A DNA stretch of 64,000 bases, taken from positions 1-64,000 of the forward strand of contig JAIQEW010000011.1 in the NCBI GenBank assembly GCA_020073605.1, in the 5' to 3' direction. Of this stretch, positions 1 through 7,460 are shown piece by piece. The notes beneath the pieces were generated by a model. That model saw nothing but the letters and a program-made list of their open reading frames with translations. It was not told the DNA's origin and searched no databases. This DNA comes from Terriglobia bacterium (GTDB lineage: Bacteria; Acidobacteriota; Terriglobia; Acidiferrales; UBA7541). The number at the start of each line of letters is the position of its first letter. Within the stretch, counting starts at the first letter, position 1. The translations under genes were made by a program, and so were the position numbers.

Positions 1-68
1 GTTCCGCTGGTGATGTAAGTAGTGGGCCATCCATCGAAGCCGGAGCTGACCTTCTCGGCTTAACTCTG

Positions 69-100
69 GCCCAAGGCGCGCCAGGTGGCGCGCCTTGGGC
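69..100 (+). terminator. 14-bp perfect hairpin, possible terminator
   Basis: GCCCAAGGCGCGCC and its exact complement are separated by a 4-nt loop AGGT. There is no T-run after the stem, so this is not a textbook intrinsic terminator. It lies 50 nt after a possible stop codon at 16-18, which suggests the 3' end of an off-window gene. A protein-binding palindrome is the alternative. Confidence 0.4.
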
Positions 101-290
101 ACCTTCCCCCATCGAATTTGCATCGCGACACTCTATCTGAGTGTCACCAATCATTCTGAACGAGAACATCCATAGGATCACTGTTCCGCGCTTGCCGTCT
201 GAGCGGGTGGACCAGCCTTTCGGTCTCGGGTGAATCCCTCGGCGGGTGGCCCATCCTTGCTAGATACAAAGACGCGGCTCCAACGGGAAA

Positions 291-360
291 GTGGCGCGCC
301 CCCACCAGAAAACGGCGGGTAAACTCCGAGCCGCCGCGGCGGAGAACTCCCGACCTTCTG
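291..360 (-). repeat. Repeat module, inverted copy of 1938-2007
   Basis: Read on the minus strand this block matches the block at about 1938-2007: both begin with CCAGAA then GTCGGG, share GTTCTCCGCC, and end with CGGAGTTTACCCGCCG. The plus-strand text at 291-301 is the complement of the 3' end of the tRNA-Arg gene (GGGCGCGCCAC), so tRNA-derived sequence is attached to this copy too. The two copies flank the gene at 381-1298 and the tRNA-Arg in inverted orientation. Confidence 0.65.
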
Positions 361-380
361 GACGGGGACCCGATTTCAGT

Positions 381-1298
381 TCATTCCTTCTTGTCGGGCG
401 CTGGGTTGCTTGGCGCAGTGCTGGGTGCAGTGCCCGGCGCAGTGCTGGGCGCGGTGCCCGGCGCGGCGTTGGGCGGAGGGTTACCACCAACGCGGACGCG
501 GTAGCCCGCTGGCACGTGCGTCAGGGTATGCACGAAACGCAGCTTGCCCTTCTCTACGCGAAACAGGTGGGAATCCGGTATTCCGCCGACTCCGAAAGTG
601 CAGAACGCGACAACCGCGCCCGTCGACTCATCGACGATAAAGCGCCGCGCCACGATGTTCACGCCGGCAGGCACGCCGACCGTGCAGCTGTCGTCCGGCG
701 CGCCTTTGCCGGTGCGGAGACCGCCTTCGGTTCGGTTACACGGCTCTCCCCACGGCACCAGGTCGAGTTTCTTCTCGAGAAAAGCATCGAGGTAGGCGTT
801 GGCCGCGGCAACCAGCGTGTCGCGGCTGTCGCGCTGCGCGGCCGGGATCGCGCCCCAATCCTCATTGGGCGACCACTTGTAGTAGTTATCGGCGTTGAAT
901 AGCCAGTCGCCTTCCTGCGTCACCATCGATTCGATCTCTACGATTTTGTCGTGATTCACCCGGAGGCGCGTGCCGAGGACATACGGGTGGGTTTTGTCCG
1001 TAACGATCACTTCGGTAAACGTCTGGCACGTTGTCGGGTCAATCAGGGTTCGGTGAAAATCGATCTTCAGCGGCTTCTGAATGACGCCCGTCTTGATATC
1101 GACCACCTGCATGTTCTCGATATACCCAAGCCCGGTCGCCAGCGGCATGCCGGAAGGGTCGCCCTTGGTTTGAGCGTCCACGTAGAGATTGGTCGCGGCT
1201 TGCAGGCCGTCCCGCGTGCAGGCCACCTGCGCGAAACTCGCCGCCGGCGCCAGCAGCACCGCCGAGAGCACGATCCACTTGCAAAGAATTCGACTCAT
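381..1298 (-). CDS. Exported protein of unknown function, Pro/Ala/Thr repeat tail
   Basis: The 305-residue product has a signal peptide (residues 1-23, ending A-S-F-A-Q) and a folded part (about 25-280) that looks like two related halves, each with an A-N-x-Y-x-D-A helix (ATNLYVDA and AANAYLDAF) as in SnoaL/NTF2-like or DUF8021-type exported proteins. The C-terminus is a tandem APGTAPSTAP low-complexity tail encoded by a near-perfect 12-bp DNA repeat at about 411-477. The ATG at 1298 is preceded on the minus strand by GGGAGGAG, a good ribosome site. It stands alone between two repeat modules, and its function is not known. The fold assignment is a resemblance only. Confidence 0.75.
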   Translation of the reverse strand: MSRILCKWIVLSAVLLAPAASFAQVACTRDGLQAATNLYVDAQTKGDPSGMPLATGLGYIENMQVVDIKTGVIQKPLKIDFHRTLIDPTTCQTFTEVIVTDKTHPYVLGTRLRVNHDKIVEIESMVTQEGDWLFNADNYYKWSPNEDWGAIPAAQRDSRDTLVAAANAYLDAFLEKKLDLVPWGEPCNRTEGGLRTGKGAPDDSCTVGVPAGVNIVARRFIVDESTGAVVAFCTFGVGGIPDSHLFRVEKGKLRFVHTLTHVPAGYRVRVGGNPPPNAAPGTAPSTAPGTAPSTAPSNPAPDKKE

Positions 1299-1372
1299 CG
1301 AACTCCTCCCATTTCATTTCTGGTTCGCGAGCGAGTCTACCACCGAATCACGCGATCGTTTCCGACCTGTGG

Positions 1373-1490
1373 TAAACTTTCTAGGTTGACGGTCCACGTT
1401 GTTCGTTGCAACCGTGCGCGCCCGTAGCTCAGCTGGATAGAGTCCGCCTCCGGCGGAAACCAGAAGGCCGGACTTGCTCGACGGGTCGAG
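1373..1490 (+). pseudogene. Decayed tRNA-Arg copy with its upstream region
   Basis: Bases 1373-1440 repeat 1517-1583 (promoter side plus the 5' half of tRNA-Arg) with only a few mismatches, so this is a tandem duplication. After the D-arm the anticodon arm is replaced by the perfect hairpin CCGCC-TCC-GGCGG, and no T-arm or 3' acceptor strand follows. It therefore cannot fold as a tRNA. The same chimera (tRNA 5' half joined to TCCGCCTCCGGCGGA-like hairpin) recurs at 1896. Confidence 0.7.
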
Positions 1491-1560
1491 CAGCGGATTG
1501 CTTTTCGAGCTATGATAAACTTTCTCAGTTGCAGGTCCACGTTGTTCGTTGCAACCGTGT

Positions 1561-1637
1561 GCGCCCGTAGCTCAGTTGGATAGAGCGTCTGGCTACGAAC
1601 CAGAAGGTCGGAGGTTCGACTCCTCTCGGGCGCGCCA
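1561..1637 (+). tRNA. tRNA-Arg(ACG)
   Basis: Full cloverleaf. The acceptor strands are GCGCCCG (1561-1567) and CGGGCGC (1627-1633). The anticodon stem CTGG/CCAG encloses the loop CTACGAA with anticodon ACG, and the T-loop is GGTTCGACTCC. The discriminator is G1634 and CCA is encoded at 1635-1637. The anticodon ACG decodes CGU/CGC/CGA once A34 is deaminated to inosine; the deaminase TadA is encoded at 59364 in the same window. The 3' half of the gene is duplicated at 5692. Confidence 0.95.
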
Positions 1638-1639
1638 CT
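1593..1639 (+). repeat. Direct repeat, left copy (tRNA 3' half, att-like)
   Basis: These 47 bases, from the anticodon loop (CTACGAACC) to just past CCA, recur without mismatch at 5692-5738. Duplication of a tRNA 3' end is the usual footprint of site-specific integration into a tRNA gene. The intact tRNA sits on this side. Confidence 0.8.
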
Positions 1640-1651
1640 CTCCCAAAAGAC

Positions 1652-1918
1652 ATGTTCTTCGTCTACGTTTTGCAAAGCGATAGCACCGGCAAGCATTACG
1701 TCGGTTCCTGCCAAGACGTTATCCAGAGGGTTGGCCAGCACAATTCCGGGCTCACGAAATCTACGAAGAACCGCGGCCCGTGGAGCTTGGTACACCAAGA
1801 GGTCTTTTCCACGCGATCAGCAGCCGTGCGGCGCGAGCGATTTTTCAAGTCCGGTCAGGGCCGGGAACAACTGAAGCGCATGCTCAACGAACGAGGCGCC
1901 CGTAGCTCAGCTGGATAG
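1652..1918 (+). CDS. GIY-YIG nuclease family protein (UPF0213/YhbQ-like)
   Basis: The 88-residue product consists of one GIY-YIG domain. FVYVLQS at residues 3-9 provides the first strand, HYVGSCQDV at about 15-23 is the Y-V-G version of the YIG motif, and RVGQHNSG with a following TK and the R-R-E-R-F-F-K-SG segment match single-domain bacterial members. Such proteins are thought to cut DNA, but the cellular role of the small ones is unsettled. The gene starts 15 nt after the tRNA-Arg CCA, inside the putative island. Its last codons (G-A-R-S-S-A-G-stop) are supplied by a tRNA-Arg 5' fragment at 1896-1918, so the native C-terminus has been replaced or the gene was joined to that repeat. Confidence 0.85.
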   Translation: MFFVYVLQSDSTGKHYVGSCQDVIQRVGQHNSGLTKSTKNRGPWSLVHQEVFSTRSAAVRRERFFKSGQGREQLKRMLNERGARSSAG

Positions 1919-2010
1919 TGCCCGCCTCCGGCGGAAACCAGAACGTCGGGCCTGCTCGCCGAGGCGAGAGTTCTCCGCCCCGACGGATCGGAGTTTACCC
2001 GCCGATTTGT
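1896..2010 (+). repeat. tRNA-Arg 5' fragment fused to repeat module
   Basis: GCGCCCGTAGCTCAGCTGG (1896-1914) is the tRNA-Arg acceptor and D-arm. It runs into CCGCCTCCGGCGGAAACC, the same junction as in the decayed copy at 1418, and then into the module shared with 291-360 (ends TTTACCCGCCG). There is no 3' tRNA half. The reading frame of the GIY-YIG gene terminates within the tRNA part. Confidence 0.7.
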
Positions 2011-2116
2011 GGAGGGTGTGCGTGTTAGAATCTGTGTAAATTGTCTCTTTGTAAATTCTCGCGGCGCTTCTGCCGATGGGAAGCCGCGCGGAAGGTCGGC
2101 ACCTAGGCAGCGCAAT

Positions 2117-3028
2117 ATGAATCAAGAGAAACTCCACGCGCAAGTTCAACTGCTGACCCAAACCGCAGCTTTTGTGGTCTTGGTCTCCTATGTCGCAGGG
2201 TTCTTGATTCTTTCCTTTCGTAACGCCTGGTTTGGAATCATGGAGTTCGGTCTACTGCGCGCGAGAATCTTATCGGCGGGGGTTCTGTTTGCCATCTTTT
2301 TTGCGATAGGGCTTATCGCCGCCGCAAAAGTTTTCGGTTTGTTCAGTAATCAGGCGTCGAATCCGCCTCCGCCCGCCGTAGGTGCTATTGCTGTTAGAAG
2401 ACGGGTGTCACGGTGGCTTAACTTTGTCCTCACAGCGATGGGATTTAGCTTCGTGATGCGTTCCGCTCTCGAAGGCTTCATGGATCCTAAGGGCGTGGCA
2501 TGGATAGTCGTAATAGTTGTGTCCATGGGTTTGGCTAGCTGGGTATCGGGACTGCTGGGTCACCGCCGACCAAAGGTATCTTCCGCATTTGGGATCGTAG
2601 CCATATTACTAGCGCTATTTTTCCTCTATCGCGTGGAGGACCTCGGATTGGCGGTGGTCTTTCTTTGGTTCGTCTGGATAGCCCTCATGGGACATTTCAT
2701 TGACCCCATCGTTCGAGACCCAAACAAGGTACGAAATTTGAATTGGGAGGTATGGGTGGCATGCTCCGTCGGCACCGTTTCCCTATTTGCGCTCTTCTTA
2801 TATCCGCACATGAGGTCTTACATGGGTGGCGGAGTCCCTGTGCCGATCACGATCCAGTTCTCCGGCATGTCGCCCATTGATGGTTCTACTCGGTCGCACC
2901 TCTGGTTGATTGACGAAACTGAGTTCGGCTTCTATGTCGTCACCAGCAAGGAACAGAGAAAGGCAGTGTTACTGACGCGGCGAGCAACGTCACGCAGTAC
3001 GCCTACGACACGGAAAACAACCTGCTGA
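2117..3028 (+). CDS. Polytopic membrane protein with displaced C-terminus
   Basis: Translation from the ATG at 2117 gives about 303 residues with roughly six hydrophobic segments (around residues 14-32, 48-70, 100-120, 128-150, 155-180 and 205-225). A soluble C-terminal part would then sit outside the membrane. No family is recognised. The GC content is close to 50 percent, clearly below the flanking core genes, which fits acquisition by transfer. The last 20 or so codons (after about 2966) lie on the same DNA as the start of the RHS repeats but in a different frame, so the natural C-terminus is lost. An earlier in-frame start at 2009 lies inside the repeat module and is less likely. Confidence 0.7.
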   Translation: MNQEKLHAQVQLLTQTAAFVVLVSYVAGFLILSFRNAWFGIMEFGLLRARILSAGVLFAIFFAIGLIAAAKVFGLFSNQASNPPPPAVGAIAVRRRVSRWLNFVLTAMGFSFVMRSALEGFMDPKGVAWIVVIVVSMGLASWVSGLLGHRRPKVSSAFGIVAILLALFFLYRVEDLGLAVVFLWFVWIALMGHFIDPIVRDPNKVRNLNWEVWVACSVGTVSLFALFLYPHMRSYMGGGVPVPITIQFSGMSPIDGSTRSHLWLIDETEFGFYVVTSKEQRKAVLLTRRATSRSTPTTRKTTC

Positions 3029-4953
3029 CCATCACGGACGCGAACACCCACGCGACCACGTTCGCCTACGACGCCTTCGGCCGGGTCACGCAGACCACCT
3101 TCCCCTCGAACTTGTTCGAAACCTACGCCTACGACGCGGACAACAACTTGACCAGCAAGACCGACCGCAAGAACCAGACGATCCAGTATGTGTACGACGC
3201 GCTGAACCGGCTGTCGCAGAAGAGCTATCCCGATTCGACGAGCGTGCAATACACCTACGATCTGGTGGGGAAAGTGATGCAGGTGAACGATCCCACGGGG
3301 ACGTACGGGTTCAGCTATGACAACATGGGGCGGCTGACCGGGACGACGGCGCAGTATTCGTTCCTTTCGGGGACGACTTTCACGAACGCCTACACGTACG
3401 ATGCAGCCTCGAACCGGACGGGGTTCACAGCCCCGGACAGCAGCACGAACACGTACAGCTACGACACGCTGAACCGGCTCACAGGCTTGTCGAACTCGTG
3501 GGCGGGGTCGTTCGGCTTCAGTTACGATGCGCTGAGTCGCCGGACGCAAATGACGCGTCCGAACAACGTCACCACCAACTACAGCTACGACAATCTTTCG
3601 CAGCTGCTGAGCGTGCTGCACCAGCTGTCCGGGAGTACCATTGACGGCGCGGTATACACGGTGGATGCTGGCGGAAACCGGACTTCGAAGGTGGACCAGT
3701 TGACGGCGGTGACTTCCAACTACGGCTACGACGCGATCTACCAGCTTTTGCAGACGACGCAGGGGGCGAGCACGACGGAAACCTACACCTATGATCCAGT
3801 GGGCAACCGGCTGAGTTCGCTGGGCGTGTCGTCGTACACGAACAATTCATCGAACGAGCTCACGGCGACATCGAGCGCGAGCTATGCGTACGACTACAAC
3901 GGCAACACCACCAGCAAGACGGTTGGTTCGGATACGACAAGCTACACGTGGGATTACGAGAACCGCCTCGCCAGCGTTACGCTTCCAGGAAGTGGCGGCA
4001 CGGTTACCTTCAAATACGATCCCTGGGGACGGAGAATCTATAAATCCTCTTCTTTGGGCACGTCGATTTACGCCTACGACGGCGGTAGCCTCATCGAAGA
4101 AACAAATTCGTCGGGTGCTGCGGTCGCGATGTACGCTCGGAATCGAACCATCGACGAACCGTTGGCGATGCTGCGGAGTGGCGCGACCAGCTATTACGAA
4201 GGCGACGGCCTAGATTCGGGTTCGATCACGTCACTGAGCAACTCTGTCGGGACTCTCGCAAACACTTACACTTACGACAGTTTTGGAAGACTCACGAACT
4301 CGACCGGTTCCATCACGAACCCATTTCGCTACACAGCGCGGGAATTCGATTCCGAAGTTAATCTCTACTATTATCGAGCCAGATACTACGACACAGCGGT
4401 CGGTCGCTTTTTGAGTGAAGACCCGAGGAACTTCGATTCCGACGTGGATTTCTACACCTACGTGTACAACAGCCCGCTGAATTTCACGGACCCATCCGGC
4501 ATGCAAGGTAAGCCGAAGAAGAAGCACGAGCCGCCACAGCCTCAGCCGAATCCCGATGCCGCTTTCTACATTTGCTGCCAGGGAGGCACTTTCGGAGTCT
4601 GCGAAGGGCCGATGGCAAATAGCTCGCTAGGCAACACCAATCCCTTTTTCAGAAGGGAGCATCTGAAGTGCCAGAAAGAGCACGAACAGCAGCATGTCGA
4701 TGATTTTAACGCGGGACTTGGCGATCCGTGGATTCCTTCTGACTTTTGCAAGGGGAGGAAGAATGGTGATAAGCCCGGCCTTCCAAAGGGAGATCCGCAA
4801 AATCAAGAGGAATGCAGGGGTTACCAGAAGCAGCTGGAATGCTTACAGAATTCTCCAGTCGTAAAGTCCGGTGTGTTAGACGGTGACATCAACTTTATCA
4901 AGAAGGATCAGTTCACAAAGTTTCACTGTAGTTGCGACGGACAAGAAAAGTAA
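2971..4953 (+). pseudogene. 5'-truncated RHS/YD-repeat protein with toxin-like tip
   Basis: From 2971 the frame reads a run of YD repeats (Y-A-Y-D, F-A-Y-D, Y-T-Y-D and similar) up to the RHS core end, where RYTAREFD, YYYRARYYD, GRFLSEDP and TDPSGM are clear. Full RHS proteins have an N-terminal secretion part and well over 1000 residues; here there is no start codon or N-terminus, only weak TTG at 3112. After DPSGM (4501) a variable tip of about 150 residues carries at least nine cysteines and an in-frame H-E-Q-Q-H (4681-4695), the HExxH signature of zinc peptidases. The tip may be a polymorphic-toxin metallopeptidase. The fragment could be a silent cassette that recombines with an intact RHS gene elsewhere. 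Toxin activity is inferred. Confidence 0.75.
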
Positions 4954-4973
4954 TCTCGGTCGGAGGTGCGACT

Positions 4974-5540
4974 GTGCAACGAGGAATCGCGCTTTACGGA
5001 TTCATCCTGACCGTGAGTTGCTGCTTAACGATCGCAGCGATGGCATCCGGCGGACAAGGCGCTCCGCAGGGCCTTAAGCCGGATGAATACGATGGCGTTG
5101 CGCTTATCTACAATCAAGAACTTTCAGCTCTCGGAAATAGAGCACTCTTTCCGATATGCATTGGGATGCCTTCAGAGATGCCGACCGAGCCTCTCGTACG
5201 ATACTTGCGCAAGGGCGGATTCGAAATTAGTGACGAAGCTGTGTGTCAGCCTGCTATGGCCCCTGGCGGGCAGCATCATCCCAAAGATTATTCTCATGGC
5301 CTTCGGATCTTCATCGATAAACTTCAGCGGGACTCTGCCGGAGTGATGAGCATGCGCGTTCAAGCCGACGATCTCACCGTTCGGCCAGGTGAGCACCTCG
5401 CTCAAACACTAAGGCGTGGTGCCTATCGCCTTAAACAGAATGAATCGGGGAAATGGCAAATCGCCGGTTACACGAAGGAGTATGACTCGAACGATGGCGT
5501 CCAGGATAAGTGCAATTGCGCTCAGGCTTCGCCCCGCTGA
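4974..5540 (+). CDS. Small exported protein, candidate partner/immunity of the RHS tip
   Basis: The GTG at 4974 is chosen because GGAGG lies 7 nt upstream (4962-4966) and it directly precedes a signal peptide-like stretch (hydrophobic about residues 6-24). The mature part of about 160 residues has four or five cysteines and ends NCAQASPR. No family is recognised. It starts 20 nt after the RHS stop codon, the usual place for an immunity gene. An exported partner would fit a cysteine-rich toxin acting outside the cytoplasm. That pairing is inferred from position only. The stop codon lies within a perfect hairpin. Confidence 0.7.
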   Translation: MQRGIALYGFILTVSCCLTIAAMASGGQGAPQGLKPDEYDGVALIYNQELSALGNRALFPICIGMPSEMPTEPLVRYLRKGGFEISDEAVCQPAMAPGGQHHPKDYSHGLRIFIDKLQRDSAGVMSMRVQADDLTVRPGEHLAQTLRRGAYRLKQNESGKWQIAGYTKEYDSNDGVQDKCNCAQASPR

Positions 5541-5556
5541 CGGGGCGCCGTCAGCG
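5535..5556 (+). terminator. Stem-loop overlapping stop codon
   Basis: CGCTGACGG and CCGTCAGCG form a 9-bp perfect stem around GGCG. The TGA stop of the preceding gene is inside the left arm. No T-run follows, so it may act as a Rho-dependent or RNA-stabilising 3' end. Confidence 0.4.
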
Positions 5557-5691
5557 ATAGCTTGGGCTTCGGGACCAAGAGGCCGGTGGGAACGTTAAGG
5601 GAACAAAACCTGTCAAAAAGGCCCTGTAATCGCTGCTATGAGAATTTGTAAGGGCAAGACAAGCCACCGCTTACCAGATTGACTTCTCCAA

Positions 5692-5738
5692 CTACGAACC
5701 AGAAGGTCGGAGGTTCGACTCCTCTCGGGCGCGCCACT
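5692..5738 (+). repeat. Direct repeat, right copy (tRNA-Arg 3' half, att-like)
   Basis: Exact 47-base copy of 1593-1639, starting in the anticodon loop and including the T-arm, 3' acceptor strand and CCA. There is no tRNA 5' half in front of it, so it is not a gene. It marks the right end of a segment of about 4.05 kb. No integrase gene is present between the copies. Confidence 0.8.
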
Positions 5739-6104
5739 TCTCCTCCGACTCCGCTGTTTGCACGTGCCCCGGATGGTTCACCCGTCGGATCAGGAGAAGG
5801 CCCCACGCTCACAAACCGAGCATTGGGCACCCGAAAAATCAAAGACCGAAGGCGGGTGGCTCACCTCTAGGCTCCGTCCCCACATCTGCAGGTAACAGCC
5901 GAGTTGATTCAAAGTCTCCGACAACATTTGTGGGTGCCGCACTCTTCGTCCGCCGCAGGCGGAAAGGGTGCGTCTTTCTGTTTACTTGCTCCTAGGACAT
6001 GCCGCTCGGCCCAGCCTTTGGCCTTTTTCGCGCGACTTTCAAATCCAATTTCGGTTGACTCCCACACACTGAGCGCACACAATCCCCGACACCGGAGGTT
6101 TGCC
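5739..6104. other. Intergenic region with dispersed repeats
   Basis: No protein gene is supported. The region contains the repeat at 5800-5850, a GCGGGTGG motif at 5852, and a small palindrome CCGCCGCAGGCGG near 5951. The last 15 bases hold the ribosome site of the next gene. Confidence 0.5.
5800..5850 (-). repeat. Dispersed repeat, inverted relative to 7001-7051
   Basis: GCCCCACGCTCACAAACCGA and the next two bases (5800-5821) are exactly complementary to 7030-7051, and the match continues imperfectly through GGGCACCCG and AAATCAAAG to about 5850. The two copies bracket the gene at 6105-6941 in opposite orientation. Confidence 0.7.
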
Positions 6105-6941
6105 ATGGCTGGTAATCCATACGGCAAAGACGCCTTCAAGTACGGCAGCGACGACAATATTGCGATGAGAGATCTGGCGGCGTCACGGGCGGAAAGAGCC
6201 GCTCGATCAGCCCCCTCACCGAGACCGGCGCCCATCTACAATCCTCCCAGCATTCCTTCGGCCTACCCACAAGTTCAGCAGTCTTCAACAGTTCGGGGGT
6301 CCAGCGGAAGGGGTGGATTTCTCGCCAGCTTGGCAAAGCTGATCGTGGCAGGTGTCATTTTTCTGGCGGTGGTCGGATACTTTGAAAGCAAACCTTCCGG
6401 ATCTGCGCCGAGCGCGACGCCGAGGGAACCATATCCTGCTCAAGTCGATGACGCCACGCAAGCAGCGCCGCAAGCGCAGTCTGAGCAAACAGATGAACCG
6501 TCGCCTCCGAGTCAGCCCGTGAATGATGGGCAGGCCGACCCGGCGGCGCCAGCCACGGCACCACGGGCTGACAGCCAGGCGGAGACGCCAACTGACGATC
6601 CGATTGGGCAAGGTGGTTTCATCACTCCTCCTCAGTCACAAAGTATCGATTCGTTGCTTTGTGTTCCGTTAAGCCTGGTCAATAGTTTCTCTTGGGATAA
6701 TCCTCCACAGGACGGCGAGATCTCCGCGTTCAAGAACTACGTCTTTCACTATATTCACACCGTCGCAAAGGACAACATGCGGTTCAAAATTCGGGATGAC
6801 GCATACGGGCGTTTTGATCAGGGCTGGCGCGCGTCAACCGCATATGCGCCTCCTCCGGAAACCCTTGTCCAAAGCGAGCAAGAAGGACAAGCGTGTTCCG
6901 AGACGGATCAAGCCTACCAGCTGACCATCCATGCACGATGA
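6105..6941 (+). CDS. Single-span membrane protein of unknown function
   Basis: The ATG at 6105 is preceded by GGAGG with a 6-nt gap, so this start is preferred over earlier in-frame codons in the repeat region. The 278-residue product has a polar N-terminal part (1-65), one transmembrane helix (about 70-90, rich in V, I and A), a Pro/Ala/Gln/Ser linker (about 95-165) and a small C-terminal domain (about 170-278) with three cysteines and the segment YVFHYIHTVAKD. The arrangement suggests an anchored periplasmic domain. No family is recognised. It is flanked by inverted dispersed repeats and has no operon partner. Confidence 0.75.
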   Translation: MAGNPYGKDAFKYGSDDNIAMRDLAASRAERAARSAPSPRPAPIYNPPSIPSAYPQVQQSSTVRGSSGRGGFLASLAKLIVAGVIFLAVVGYFESKPSGSAPSATPREPYPAQVDDATQAAPQAQSEQTDEPSPPSQPVNDGQADPAAPATAPRADSQAETPTDDPIGQGGFITPPQSQSIDSLLCVPLSLVNSFSWDNPPQDGEISAFKNYVFHYIHTVAKDNMRFKIRDDAYGRFDQGWRASTAYAPPPETLVQSEQEGQACSETDQAYQLTIHAR

Positions 6942-7460
6942 CCACGGCGGGTGGCCCAGGCTCTAGCGTTCGGATTTTGGGGGCGACGTGCGGCCCCGGC
7001 CTTAGCCTTTGATTTTGCGGGTGCCCTACGCTCGGTTTGTGAGCGTGGGGCTTTTGACTTCTCTTTCTCCTGCAATTCCCGCACAAGGTTACGCATCTGG
7101 GCGGGTGGCCTAACTTGTGGCTTGCAAGGGTGGGATCCTTCTCTTGCCGGGCCGAAGTCCACACCAGCAACCAATTGACGCGCGCCCAGCAATGTGCCAG
7201 CGTGATTAGTGATGTGGGAAGTTGCCCGCTCTCCTGGAGAGAGCGGGACGCTCTTTGAAAATTGAATAGTAGCGGCGAGCTGAAGAGAATCTTTCCGGGC
7301 TCTAACACGGCCTTGCCCGCCTGTTTTCAGGCCCCAGAGCGGCAACCTTGGTCGACACACATGGCGACCTGAAACACGCGTATCTCCTTGAAAACACAGG
7401 GTCGTGACACTCTCAAGTCGACACACTTTCGGGACCCTACAAGGGCCAGCGCGACGCCCT
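6942..7460. other. Intergenic region with repeats and a hairpin
   Basis: Two GCGGGTGG motifs (near 6949 and 7100) and the repeat at 7001-7051 occupy the first part. A 9-bp perfect hairpin CCCGCTCTC/GAGAGCGGG with loop CTGGA is at 7225-7247. The decamer GTCGACACAC occurs twice, at 7351 and 7417. Two copies are not a CRISPR array. No protein gene is supported. Confidence 0.5.
7001..7051 (+). repeat. Dispersed repeat, inverted relative to 5800-5850
   Basis: Complementary partner of 5800-5850 with 22 consecutive matching bases at 7030-7051 (begins GCTCGGTTTG, ends GCGTGGGGC) and further imperfect matching towards 7001. Confidence 0.7.

Larger units (their letters stand above)
1..380. other. Left-edge intergenic region with hairpins
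   Basis: No complete gene is visible. The first 18 bases read V-P-L-V-M-stop in the forward frame, so a forward gene may end here, but nothing upstream is available to test that. A very strong hairpin follows (see 69-100), then a 7-bp stem GACACTC/GAGTGTC at 127-145. Copies of a GCGGGTGG-type motif lie near 206 and 242, and a repeat module occupies about 291-360. Confidence 0.4.

Noticed and set aside
1418-1490. Second functional tRNA gene
   Set aside because: No anticodon arm, T-arm or 3' acceptor strand of a tRNA follows the 5' half.
7351-7426. Possible CRISPR remnant (GTCGACACAC twice, 66 bp apart)
   Set aside because: Only two copies of a 10-base word, no palindromic repeat unit and no cas genes.
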